A stretch of 64,000 nucleotides of DNA from Camellia lanceoleosa (lineage: Eukaryota > Streptophyta > Magnoliopsida > Ericales > Theaceae). Position 1 is the stretch's first letter, and every line of letters begins with the position of its first letter. The position numbers and the translations under genes are program-made. Location of the stretch: assembly GCA_025200525.1 (NCBI GenBank), contig CM045768.1, forward strand, positions 45,913,022-45,977,021, in the 5' to 3' direction. The notes under the pieces are model-generated. The model was not told the DNA's origin. It made no database searches and was given only the letters and a program-made list of their open reading frames with translations. Below are positions 11,045 to 22,381 of the stretch, in pieces.

Positions 11045-13042
11045 TTACTGTTGTGCCTTCCCCTCCTTATTAATTCTCTCTTTGTCCTTTAGCTCTAAGC
11101 CAACAATTTTGCTAAGAACAATATCTTCTTTCCTATTATAATTGATGCCAAGAGTTTTTCCCAATTGTATGGTGGCTGTAGCTTCTGTGAGTAGATGATT
11201 ATTCAAACAAGAATCTCTCTCAGATAAATCTAAATGTGCTATAGCAGTTACTGTAGGTCTGAAAATAACAGACTTAGTAGAGTGCTTCTTGGCTGCATTA
11301 GTTGTGTAGGCATGAATTCTAGCAAAGCTAATGAACCCCTCAATCTGAGTTTTCATTTTCTTTTTTTTCCTCTCATTTCACAGAGGATTTGGGATGGAAG
11401 CAGATGTTGTATCTTGGCCTGACTGAGGGTGGAACAAAATACTCTTCCTATTAGGACCATTGTTGAATAAAGGCCTAGAATAATGCTTATCAGTATGAGA
11501 AATGGCTAGAATGCCTTTACTGCCTGAGCTGATGACATTAGACTCAATGGATCTGATTGAAAGGCCACGAATAAAATTATGACTTGGTAATTGGGCCAAG
11601 TCCACTTCCAAGTTGATGCCAGGTCCAACTCCTACACTAGATTCATTGAGGCTTCGGATGAATCCAGGAGTGAAAACTTATTCAGCACATCTTTGTCTAT
11701 CATCATTGCTTTTTGAGTTGTGCACTGTCATGTCCATCATAGACTCCTCTACACACGCTTCTCCTCTGCTAGAGTCTCCATTGCAAGTTGTCTCCTCAAC
11801 AACTGTGTCCACCACCTCCCTTAAGTGACAGTCAATAGGCTCCTTTCTCTGTGCTTCCTTATTGGTACAAGCAATCTCAGTACCAAACATGGCACTAGCC
11901 TCTGCCACCTCATCATCATCTCCCTTTTCCCTACCATCGACCGCTGGATTGTTTCCTTCCTCGGCACTGCAGCAAGTTTCAAGGAAACTATACTCATCCA
12001 TGTCATTGTGCTTCAGGCTAATATAATCTGGTAGATGATCTTCACACACAAGAATGGAATGTGATTTACCCTTACACTCCAAGATTAATTTTTTTATGAA
12101 TGAACTCCATAGACAAAGTAGCCACTCTAATTCTGGCATAAGAGAGATTTTGGTTGATAAATGTCGCCCTCTAGGTTTAGAACAAAACCTCATAAGCTTC
12201 CAACGTTGTTGAGAGTGTTTCTATTCCAAACATGCAAGGATATGCCAAAACACTTCAACCACACACATCTTTCTTGTTCCAAATGAAAACCGGACTTCCA
12301 TTCCACCACAAATTGACTTCAATCCTTGAACCAATCTTTGATATTGCCAATGTTGGATTTCAGCTCCTCTTGAGAATTAAAAGTTAATATTACATCACGA
12401 CCACCCTCTTTTCTAACCATAATGTGCTCCAATCCTTTTTCCTTCAGGGCTTTGATACTACTGTGAATGGAATATTTGGCATTAAGACGAATTATGGCAC
12501 TTTCGAAGAGCTAACCATTGCCCTCTTCATTAGCTTTTATGGTGATACTTGTTTGCCCAGCTTCCATGGGGGTTACCCCTTGCAATACGTCAGCAAAGGA
12601 TCTATGACTACCAGATAAAGTATGACCCCTGGATCTGTTGGCTTCATGGGAACTTTTGATGAACTGAGGTTTCTTGATGAATTTAGGCTTTTGCCTGTTC
12701 TGCTTTGTCTATCATAAGTGGCAGTTTTGACTTTTAGGACCTTGTCGTCCACCAGAAGGCCATTTGCTTTTTGGATGGCAAATATCTACTACTACATGAT
12801 AGTCGAATCTCACGAATCCGAATCTTGAGTTTTGTCACTTTCCTTCTTTTGAAAGGGATGAAGACATCTTTCACTATGCCAAACTTTGTGAAAAGTTTGA
12901 ATAGTGATTTAGCATCCATTTTTGACAGTATATGATTCACGAAGACAATAAAAAGTCCCTGCATTGCTTCCTTGCCTAGCCCTCTACCACATTTCCACTG
13001 ACTTACAACCGGAATCCAACCTCCGTTTCTGGTTTGCTCCAT
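11045..13042 (-). pseudogene. LINE ORF1 (RNA-binding, gag-like) remnant
   Basis: The start at 13042 is in MEQTRNGGWIPV, followed by an RRM-like segment (NHILSKMDAKSLFKLFTKFG, then VKDVFIPF). The RNP1-like RFGFVRFD appears only in a shifted frame, so there is a frameshift near 12830. Downstream, around 12250, CFGISLHVWN matches the conserved centre of plant LINE ORF1 (DUF4283-type). An acidic low-complexity region follows (12193-11678). ORF1 proteins bind the element RNA; this copy is broken in several places. Confidence 0.75.
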
Positions 13043-13150
13043 TGAACTATTTGTTTTCTTGGTTAGTTACGTAGGTGTACCATGTGATCCTCTACACATT
13101 TGTATGTTGCAGTTACATATTTTTTGATTAGTGAGATGATTTGTGTGGAT

Positions 13151-13164
13151 TTTTATATTCACAT
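13151..13164. repeat. Target-site duplication of the LINE, right copy
   Basis: Exact match to 6518-6531; lies about 108 bp upstream of the LINE ORF1 start on the minus strand. Confidence 0.85.
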
Positions 13165-13296
13165 TGAGTTAAAAAAAATATGAATTGTAAGACAATTTAT
13201 GAATCCTACTTGTGAGAAGAAAAAAAAAATTGTGGTCCAACTTGTTAAATTTTATAGTTCAAATCTGTGTTTTCATAGAAATAAATATGTATACTA

Positions 13297-13333
<37 letters not shown>

Positions 13334-14328
13334 AGTGAGTCGTGCAACCACTTAATCTATTTCATAACTTAGAGGGGCAAACGTATATAGTTTAAAAATA
13401 ATTAATAGCTAATATTAGTATATAAAAGGAGTTTTTGAAATCATAGGGGGCAATCATCCCCTCTAGGTCCATCCGTAAGTATATAACATACTCCCTATTA
13501 AAGGCAAATTACAATGATTGTCCCTGTAATTTGATTTTTATATCATTTTAATCCCTATAATTTCTATTGACTCAATTTTAACTCTGAATTTATGACTTTA
13601 TCTTAATTAGTCTAATTGGTTACAATGTTTGGCATTTTTTATAAAAAAAATACGCACACAAGTGTCATGCGCCATATTTTTGAGGGCAAAAATATGAAAT
13701 TACCCGACTCATTGAGTTAACCTCAACTAATTTAGTGATAATTATTCTTAAAAAAAACTAATGATAATATCAATTGGATGAAATTGACATAAAATCTAAA
13801 ATTAATAGTCAAAATCGAGTCAATTAAAAGTGTAAGGACCAAAATGACACAATAGATAAAATATAGAGACCACGGGTGTAACTTGCCCCCTGTTAAAGGA
13901 TGTTACAATAAAAAAAAAAATGTACTAAAACAAATTTGATCACCATAATATCATATCATTTGTAGGGATGAATTACAATCTTTTTTAAATTAAATTTTTT
14001 GTTTAAAAAAGTCTTAATTTTTTTTCACCAAAATTTTTTTATTCCTAAAAGTACATTTATTAGCAAAATATTATCGCTAACAGTATTTTTTGTTTTAAAA
14101 CTTTTCAAGACAATTTTATAGCGATGACTTTTGTGGCAACAAGAATTTTACTTTTAAAACTTAAAAAAAATAAAAATAAAATTAGTTTTTAAAACTCATA
14201 TTCATATATATTGTAGTGAGCACACATCTTAGAAGAACTAGTCAACTTTTAGAGAGTTGGAGGGTCTTATCTACTTCTCCCTTAATAGTATGTTTATTTG
14301 ACGGATTAGATGTGATGGGATTAAGAGT
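13165..14328. other. AT-rich intergenic DNA
   Basis: No gene seen. It contains a TG microsatellite at about 13309-13333. At 14040-14215 are TTATCGCTAA and AGCGATGAC words ending in TTGTAGTG, faintly like a CACTA terminus without a partner. Confidence 0.5.
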
Positions 14329-15086
14329 TGTTGGCTTTTTGGCTTTTCGAAGGGTATTTTTGTAAATGCGAGCATGCCAGCAAGGATCAATCAGTCCTTA
14401 TAGAAATTATAATTGCCAACCAATTATAGACGATTGTGTTTTAGTTCTTTCAGCCTCAATGAAGAGGACTTTTACTAGTGGCTTGACTTAGGAGAAATTA
14501 AGAGAAATAACAGTTAATATGAAGAACAATCGAAGTATTTCATTAAAATGAACACTTACAATAATCCAAACTTAGCCTCGAAGAGGTTTACAGCGACAGT
14601 CTACTTGAATCCACTCCTATGAATCGAAGTGCAGTGCGGATATTTAAAATGCAAGTATTTAATGAACAAGAAATGTAAAACTGGAAAGGAAAATATGAAG
14701 TAAAAACTGATTTGTATGATCTGAGTCTGGGGGTCTTTTCTGAGGGCTTCCCTGCTATTTATACTTGTCAAAGATGACCTTCGAACTGCACTTCAAACTA
14801 TGACCATTCTCCATGATCGCTGATCATGCTGCCTTAGAAGTAGTCCCACTACGCCATCTCTTGCAGTTGAACTTCAGCCCTGTATTTGAATTTGAATATG
14901 AATAACCGTTGAAGCCACGTCATTTTGTATCTCTTTACTGATCTAGTGCTACTCAGATCACGTGAGAACCAATGTTCATTGCCACATGTTCGATCAGGAT
15001 CGAGGACCTGAATTATCTTCCCATAATACCCTTATTCTGCCACATGTCAAACTGTGATTTGGCTTTTACAAAATATGTAGCCAACA
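14329..15086 (-). repeat. 3' LTR of the Tat-type retrotransposon
   Basis: A 758-bp unit begins TGTTGGC and ends GCCAACA, nearly identical to 28923-29695. As coding runs on the minus strand, this is the downstream LTR. It holds a TATA-like CTATTTATAC (reverse GTATAAATAG) near 14755-14764. The flank just left is AGAGT, against AGAGC right of the other LTR: a 5-bp duplication with one change. Confidence 0.95.
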
Positions 15087-15088
15087 TT

Positions 15089-15097
15089 ACCCCCCGC
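15089..15097 (-). promoter_or_regulatory. Polypurine tract next to the 3' LTR
   Basis: Minus-strand GCGGGGGGT lies 2 bp before the 3' LTR, where plus-strand DNA synthesis is primed in LTR elements. Confidence 0.6.
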
Positions 15098-15270
15098 ACT
15101 AATATACCCAATACTTGGAGATATTAGTGGATCAAAAGCTTTTCCTGCGCTTTTTGGAACGTGCAAGGAATCCATCTTCAGGAAGCACAACCGTCACCTA
15201 TTTGGTGATCATTTGCATTAACTCTCAACTTGTTTTGAACATTCCAATACCTTTAGCATTCAAACGGACT

Positions 15271-16684
15271 ATGGCTCAATCAACTTCTCACTCTATTGAT
15301 CAAGCATACGAAGAGCCATTGAGTAATGATGTTTCCCCTCGAAAGAATCTCCACGCATTCATTAGCCACCTTTACCCGCCCTTCTATATTCAGGTCATGG
15401 AGGCTTTCACAGATTATCAACCTTTGGACTACGAACACATTGCCCTTAATCCTTTGGTTTACAAATTTACAGATACAAGAAGTTCTTCCTCTAAACTCCC
15501 CTTGTACTTTGAACGAACTACTCTCAAGCCTGCTTCAACAAGTTGCAAATATAGACTTGGGAAGTTCTTCTTCAAACCGCTTGGGATGAAGCTACAACTT
15601 CTTCATCTTGGGGTTTTGGATGGACGAACTGGTCAGCACCTGAGTCCTGGGACTTGAGGGAACGAATTAATCACCATTTTATTGAGTTCACTGACCCTTT
15701 AGATTTTCCTTCTTATGCTCGAAGCTCGGTGGTCTATCCTTATGTGCCCATTGACCTTCGACGTAGTTTGGAGGAGAATTTGCTTGTGGCCCGCACACAT
15801 CCTCTATGCCCACAAGGATAATGCACACCGCCTGTCTCGAAGAATCACAAGGGTATACCTTCATTTTTAGCCAAGAAGGCGAAGATTTGCTCTTCCGATC
15901 GGCTTGACTACATTAATGCCTTTGTTCCTTCCGCTCTGTGCCATCTCCCCTGAAGCATCCACTTCTTCTTCTCCATTTTCTCGAATAGAAGCATCCACAC
16001 CTTTCTCCATCTTCAAGGTAACCATCTACTCCTTCTTCTCCTTCCACTCTTTCTGGACAGAGAAATTAAGGCTTGCCCTTTCCATGGACAAAATCTTTCC
16101 ACCTTACAAACCTCCATCATCCCCAACTTCAATGGCGAAACAAGCTCAACTTCGCTATGGCTTTCTCTCACTTGCCCTTCAATGTTCTTGAGGATGACAT
16201 CCCTCTCAAGAACTTTCGATGGGCTTGTGATATTTTGACTAGGGGCCATGTCCTTAATCCCATTGCCCAAGCAGAACTTTACATGTTTTTGGACCAACTT
16301 CCAATACTCCTCCACTGGCATCGGAATTCCAAGGTTACCATCCAATCTTTGGATCAACTTTCATCTCTCCGAATTCATGCCCAGTACGAAGCAGAAAACT
16401 TCATCGAAGATTTCGATGACTTCAAAAATAAAGATTCTGCGTATTGGGATGATTTAGTTATAGATGAGTTAGAACAAAAATTGAGGGAAGAGGCTTTCGA
16501 AACAAAGGCTGAGGAGCTCTACTATGAAGTGAGAGCACACCAACTTATGCAGCCAACATTAGAGGAGATAGAAGATATAATAAAGAAAGAACAAATATTC
16601 ATTGATCATTGTTGGACAAAGTTCCATGATCTTGTTATTTATTCTATTCCTTATTTTTATGAGCTTGAATTTGTACTCAAATAG
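15271..16684 (+). pseudogene. Unrecognised antisense gene of the Tat element (gene A)
   Basis: Two + strand blocks look like real but decayed protein. Block 1 starts at ATG 15271 (MAQSTSHSIDQAYEEP), continues with HAFISHLYPPFYIQVMEAF, then after a frameshift near 15560 with SSWGFGWTNWSAPESWDL and RERINHHFIEFTDPLDFPSY, to a stop at about 15820. Block 2 (about 16073-16684) has NFRWACDILTRGHVLNP, then an acidic stretch AENFIEDFDDF, then a charged helical region with ELEQKLREEAFETKAEELYY, ending FYELEFVLK at 16684. I recognise no domain. It could be one gene with an intron near 15820-16070 or two. Antisense to the element's own coding strand and outside its pol region, like the PMD gene beside it. 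Confidence 0.5.
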
Positions 16685-17558
16685 GATTACTTAATGTAAT
16701 TGTCTTGGCTTCAATACAAACAAAGTCTTTCTGTATTTGACATTGTTTGACTATGTTTCCTTTTGTCTTCAAAAGCCAACTTATAGCTTCGAATTGAACA
16801 ATCTCATCCTTCGAATCTGGACTCAATTGTTTAATGAAACGCTAAAAGAACCAACATGTCTTTTTCCAATTTATGGAGTATAGTTGACAATTCTGGCTGA
16901 TATCATCTGGAATTAATGCTTTGAATTTTAACAACATTACTCCTCAAAACTAACTATAACCAATATATGGTCATGGTTAATATAACCAATCAATTTCAAA
17001 TTGACTACTTTGCTTCGAACAGTAATCCACACTGTTTTTGGTTCAAAAAGCAATTCCTTCTTATATATATAAAAACCAACGATTGGTTTTAATGCTTCGA
17101 ACAGTGCTCATCCTTAGAGGATCCAAGGAATTGCTCCAAAGGTCGTTACTTAATAATCCTCAAACAGGTCTTTAAACCTTTTGAAGTAGACCAATATTCG
17201 AGCATTCTAGCAATTTTAAACATGTAGTACACTTCGAAGCCGACTTATGTATTTCGAAGCCGTTGTTATTTGATTTTTTGGCGCCAAAATCTCATTTCGA
17301 AGCCAAATATCTTGCTTCGAAGCTGGCGTCAATATCCGGAATGTGCTTTTTCCCTCCAAAACTATTAACATTAGAAAAGACTCCTCGTATTCGTACTTTT
17401 AGTACTTGACGACTTATGCAATATATTTCCAAACACAAAAAGCTTTTCTTTAAAAACCCTCTTGCTTCGTGTTTCTAAAATCACTTGCTCTTTTAACGTC
17501 CCTCATATCTTTCACTTCTCTTTACTTCCCCCTTTCCTTTTCGAATATCGTACCATCC
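16685..17558 (+). promoter_or_regulatory. Region between the two antisense genes with TTCGAAGC motifs
   Basis: No coding potential. Four exact TTCGAAGC copies occur at 17233, 17253, 17296 and 17316, and TTCGAA at 17014 and 17096. The four copies form two pairs, each 20 bp apart. A TATA-like TATATATATAAAAA is at about 17063-17076. The stretch sits directly upstream of the PMD-gene start (17559), so it is a plausible promoter region for that antisense gene. Confidence 0.45.
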
Positions 17559-19174
17559 ATGGCATCTTCTTCACCAGAAGTGCCAATCATAACGTGTGAG
17601 CTCATCCGTAGCCTTGAAAAGACTCATCGACGTGGAGTGTGAGAAGTACAAGGCTGGGGGAAAAACGCCATTGACGGGCGTATCTTTGTCCCTCGTCGTC
17701 ATGAGCGACAAGACTACGTGCTTGGGCCAATCTTCAAGGAGATCCCCATTGAGCTCCCAACCCTATATCCTCGTCTGGAAAACCAATGTCTCCTTTATGA
17801 AGGTGGTCTTGATTGGAGGAACTGGAGAATTAATCGCCCCCACCGATGTTGGCCCACCATGAGACCGGAGTGGCAAGAGTGGTATGATCGGGTCATTCCT
17901 GCGAGGACACTGGACCTTCAAGAGCTCTGCCTTCTCGATGCTCTCCGACTATCTAGGGTAACTATCTTGGAGGACCCTTTCTTAGTCCCTGCTGCTTTAT
18001 GTTTTTGGAACCCTATCTTCAATTTCTTTCAATTTAGATGTGGGATGATGGCTCCTACTGTTCTTGATATTTGCCATCTACTAGGAGTATCCCCTATTGG
18101 TACCATTATTACACCAGATTTCCTTGATTTAACAGTCTCTTTCTCCCTCCCCTCTCTTAACTTATCTTACAGCGATTTTGTTAAAGCTGAAAATAAAAAA
18201 GAGGGCCCAGTAACTGATAGGGAGTTCTTTTTCTTCTTGTTATACTGGCTTTGCAAATTCCTCGTCTGCACCTCCTCTCAAAGAATTATGCCTGAATTTG
18301 CTCCTCTTGCCAAAGCCTTTGTTTTGCACAAAAGGGTAGCCTTAGCCCCATATATTCTAGGTCATGTATATAGAGTTTGTTCTCTCTTTTGTGAGAAGCC
18401 CTTAGATGCTAATCAAGGGGGGCCATTCTGGATCCTTCAGCTTTGGCTTTTCGCCTATTTTACTGAATTACAATCCAAATGCCTTAAATTTTCTAGGTTA
18501 CACTCTCTTACCCATGGCATAAGACTAGCCAATACTTCCATCTATCCTTCTTCTTTTTGCCTTTTATTTCTCTTTCTTCCATCAACTACCAGCCGAACTT
18601 CCTATTCACCGCTTCCGTCCCTTCGAGACCAACATAGGTCCAACTTGGTTGAGTCACTTTTTAAGTGACAGGCTCTGTGCTTCGCCTATTCACAAAGATA
18701 TATGGGCCTCTCTTCTGCTTCCTAGGGAGCTGTTTATTGGGACCACAAGCCCCAGAGCTTATAAATGTATAACTGAACCTTATTGTCCTGCTCAATTTGC
18801 TAGACAATTTGGTTTTACACAAGGGGTCCCAATACCTCTCTGTAGCAACACCAATCTGAGCCTTACTAGGAGACATCTGAAGGTTAGGAAATCAAGGCTG
18901 GAGGAGGCAACCTTCAAATTCATGGATGACTTGGCTAGATTTGAGTACACTCCTTTCATTCTTGGAGGAACTGCATTGAAGAGATACCAACAGTGGTGGG
19001 AAAGTAATATGGAATTCTATTTAGCCATTTCACCTAAAAACCTACTGGAGGTGTTAGATGTGTCCAAGCCCAAAGGAGCTGAAACTGTCCCTTCCTTCAC
19101 TGTACCTCCTACAGCTCAATCCATTCCTGCTACCTCAACTCCTTCGAGAACCACTTGGGCTGCTTCAAAGAAAG

Positions 19175-19252
19175 GTATATACTTTCAAATTCTCTCTTTT
19201 TTTCTCTTGAATCTTTTGTTTGTTTCCTTTATACTTATGTTCTTTGGTGCAG
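19175..19252 (+). other. Predicted intron 1 of the PMD gene
   Basis: 78 bp, starts GTATAT, T-rich, ends TTTGGTGCAG. Being a multiple of 3 it can be read through without a stop, but the encoded stretch is purely hydrophobic, unlike either side. Confidence 0.7.
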
Positions 19253-19837
19253 GGTCCCCGCAAGAAGAATCTCCGAAGAGAGCTGAAACTTTAGCTATTC
19301 TTAAAAAGAAACAACAACAGAAACAAAAAAGGAAGCTGATCCTCCCTTTTGAAGAATATGAATCTTTGGGAGAAGAAACGGTTGAACAAGAGCAAGAAGT
19401 ACCCTTACAAAGAACAAAGAGACAAAAGGTGGCTGCCTCCCCTTCTGATACAATTGAGCACCCTTCTCTCAAGGCAAACATTATAGTAATGGAGAAAGAA
19501 CTAACCTCTGAAAAATTTGAACTCCAAATTGAAGAGAGGGAGATCGAAAAGGAACCAGTAGTATCACCACCAAGGAGGAAGAGGAAGAAGGTGACTGTTT
19601 CTGCTGCAGACTTGGGTGGGGATCCACTTCATGAAGCAGCTGTCCAAACAGTAGAACAAGAACATTCCAAGGCAATAATTGTTTTTGAGAGGGCTGAGAA
19701 GAGATGGCAGCAACAGTTTCTGAGAGATGAAGCTGCTGCTGCTGATGCATTACAAAGAGAAGCTGCACGAAGACAACAAACTATCGAGCATTATTCCCTT
19801 CGCAGTTCTCCCATCAATGTCAACACTTCTGAAACAA

Positions 19838-19923
19838 GTAATTTCTTTCATGTTTCTGCTGTTTTTCCTTCATTAGCTTTTGTATTGAAGTTTGACATTG
19901 CTCTGCATTTCTTCCTTTTGCAG
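19838..19923 (+). other. Predicted intron 2 of the PMD gene
   Basis: 86 bp, starts GTAATTTC and ends CTTCCTTTTGCAG after a T-rich tract. Removing it joins the frame to an exon reading KPIPVSVEVDQMQHVK. Confidence 0.65.
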
Positions 19924-21142
19924 CAACAATTATCTTTCCCATGAAGCCTATTCCAGTTTCAGTTGAAGTTGACCAGATGCAACATGTGAAAACCATCCAA
20001 ATCATGCTCCCACTCTCCAAGCCTATATTTGATACGCCTTCTTTGAGTCCAAGTATCCCTGCGTCTCTTTTCCTTGGCTGAGAGCCATATCTCCCTTTTT
20101 TGGCCTTTGACCTACCTCAGTCCACTTTTCCTTCGAGCCTTGCTCTTCCTCCTTCCTTCACAGAAACTCCAACTGCTACTCCAATCCCAATGGCAGTTGA
20201 TTCTTCCACAGAGGGTGCTGGTAGTTCTCCAATTCATGGTTTATCACCTATGCCTACTTCCAGCCCCTCTTCACTTGATTCATTGGTGGCTAAGACCATA
20301 GAGGCTGCCAAAGATGCTCCATCCATTTCTCTCATCCCCATGCAGTCCCCTGTGTCTTCCACCACAACACTCTCTATGCCCTTCATGTCCAGGGATGAGG
20401 TAGACATCTTCGAAAGAAGACTAGCTAGTCTCTTCGACATACCTTCTACCTCTCCAACATTTAGTGTCGGTGAGCCATTAATTTTGGTGACTTTCATCGA
20501 AATTTTTAGAGTCTTCCTTCCTCTAGCAGCAAGCCTTCTACACCTTTAATAGATCCGGCGTATGCCCGAATCGCCGACTTCTTTTCGAGGATCCCTTCAA
20601 GCTCTACAAAGGCCTATCATCGTGAATGGGTTCCTTCAATGTCAGAACATTATTTGCCGATGCAGGCATGAATATCTCAAGTCATCTATCCCAGGCTGCA
20701 GCTACTATTGATTTCTATCTCAACATTTGTCATGCTGCTAAGACTGCAAATGAGAGACTAGCTAGGGACCAGAGTTTTGTTTCCCAAGTGCACACCGAGG
20801 TATCAACACTTAAGGAACAACACTCTTCTACCTCTCACTTTCGAGTCCAACTGTTGGAGAAGAAAGCTCAGCTTGAAGAGGAGTTGGCCGCAGTAAACCA
20901 AGCCTTGATTAGAACTGATACCAAATTGCACATCACCAACCAAGAGCTGGCTGATCGAAAAGAAGACATGGCTGCAGCTATTCAATTGTTTCCATCACTT
21001 AGTAATAAGAAATCCACTATACAAAAACAATTAAGACATTGTAATGATTTTTGGGCCAATCTGTGGCACAATGTATTTAATTCTTTATAAAAGAACAAAT
21101 TTTGTCTGTCATTTGAGCAGTCTTATGTTTTGTACTTAATGT

Positions 21143-22381
21143 TTATTTTATTCCTTGTGTTTCCCAAATGGTTGGAAAATAAGGCTTTAAATATTTGCCA
21201 TTAATCTTTTTGGGATGTACATACCCATTCAAATTTCTCAAATGGTATGCTCCAAAAGGCAGAACTCTATGAATTTGATATGGTCCTTCCCAGTTAGGTG
21301 ACCATTTGCCAAACTTATGGCTTTTAATTCCTATTGGGAGTATTGTCTTCCATACCAAATCACCTTCATCAAAGCCAATGTGTTTGACCTTCTTATTGTA
21401 ATTCTTAGCTGCTTTCTTCTTTTGGAGAAGAATGCTATTTAATGCCAATATCCTGGCTTCATCTATGCCTTCTAACTCCAAGCACATACTTTGATGGTAT
21501 TGCTCAAAATCTAACTGATCTTGGCATCTTACCCTCAAAGATTTAACATTAATTTCCACAGGTAGAACTGCATCATGCCCATATACTAAGGCATAAGGAG
21601 TAACTCATGTGCTTGACCTTGGGGAGGTCCTGTAAGCCCACAAAACATCCAACAAAAGGTTATGCCAATCCCTAGGATTATCCTCCACAACCTTTTGTAT
21701 TCTTTTTTTCAAGGATTTATTGGATGATTCAGCTTGACCATTGGCTTGTGCATAATAGGGTGTGGAATTAACAAGGCTAATTCCAAATTCTGCCACAAAG
21801 GACTTCACCATTCTCCCATCGAACACAGTCCCATTATCTACAGTAATGGTTTGTGGGATGCCAAATCTATGGATCAAGTCTTTAATGAACCCAATGACCT
21901 CTGTTTGGTCTACAGCCTTATATGGTTTGGCTTCGACCCACTTGGTGAAGTAGTCAGTGGCCACTAGAATGAAACAATGATGCTTCGAAGAAGGTGGGTG
22001 TATTTTTCCCATCATATCCATGGCCCACCCTCTGAATGGCCAAGGTTTCACTACTGCATGTAGGTCAGTTATGGGCACATGCCTTATTGTACCATGCTTT
22101 TGACATACCTGGCAACCCTTTGCATATTCTATGCAGTCTTTAAGGATAGTTGGCCAATAGTAGGAATGCCTTCGAAGCAACCATCTCATCTTCACACGAG
22201 GTTGATGAGCACCACAAATGCCTTCATGAACCTCAGCCATAGCTGTTAATGCTTCTTTTGGTCCTAAACATTCCAGCAATAAGCCATCTCCCCCCCTTTT
22301 ATAGAGAGCATTACCATATACCATATATTGCATGGATTGCAATTTGACCCTTTTGCTGGCCTTCGAAGATGGACCAGCCAA
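21143..22381 (-). pseudogene. Integrase of the Tat element
   Basis: Reading from 22381: the zinc-binding HHCC motif (HEGICGAH, then CIEYAKGCQVCQKH), the DDE catalytic core (first D in WAMDMMGKI, second D in ITVDNGTVFDG, E in GQAESSNKSLKKRIQ), and the C-terminal domain (21559-21143) with GDLVWKTILP, WSPNWEGPYQIHRV and GAYHLRNLNG. The core catalytic triad is present. A stop near 21604 separates the core from the C-terminal domain. It would join element cDNA to host DNA. The end at 21143 faces the antisense PMD gene. Confidence 0.9.

Larger units (their letters stand above)
6532..13150 (-). mobile_element. L1-type LINE, internally deleted and interrupted by an LTR
   Basis: The 14-bp duplication TTTTATATTCACAT flanks the whole block. 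Reading the minus strand from 13150 there is a leader of about 108 bp, ORF1, the first ~95 codons of ORF2 (endonuclease), then an unrelated LTR (10721 down to 8151), then the C-terminal part of ORF2 and a 3' region ending in an A-rich tail near 6532. About 4.05 kb of LINE is left, against roughly 6 kb for a full plant L1 (family knowledge), so about 2 kb with the reverse-transcriptase core is missing. Because the flanks match exactly, both halves come from one insertion. Confidence 0.88.
17559..21090 (+). pseudogene. Plant Mobile Domain (aminotransferase-like) gene, antisense inside the Tat element
   Basis: The start ATG 17559 (MASSSPEVPIITC) is in frame with what follows except for one TGA at 17640-17642; after it the frame reads DGRIFVPRRHERQDYVLGPI, then the PMD core: RPEWQEWYDRVIP, LLDALRLSRV, APTVLDICHLLGVSP. 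A one-base frameshift near 18570 leads to LPAELPIHRFRPFETNIGP and WLSHFLSDRLCASPIHKDI. Introns with GT-AG ends fit at 19175-19252 and 19838-19923, and probably 20470-20530. After the PMD come basic, Ser/Pro-rich stretches and a C-terminal coiled coil (20800-20960: LLEKKAQLEEELAAVN), ending at TAA 21088-21090. PMD proteins (MAIN/MAIL1 type) occur as host genes that act in silencing and as passengers in transposons. Another frameshift lies near 20095. The gene converges on integrase: its stop is 53 bp from the integrase end at 21143. Confidence 0.8.

Noticed and set aside
12424..12618. Plus-strand frame across the LINE ORF1 region
   Set aside because: Antisense shadow of LINE ORF1 sequence.
14040..14220. 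A second CACTA element ending at TTGTAGTG
   Set aside because: No matching CACTA start, no target duplication and no dense subterminal array.
18661..18876. Minus-strand frame opposite the PMD gene
   Set aside because: Shadow of the coding + strand; no homology.
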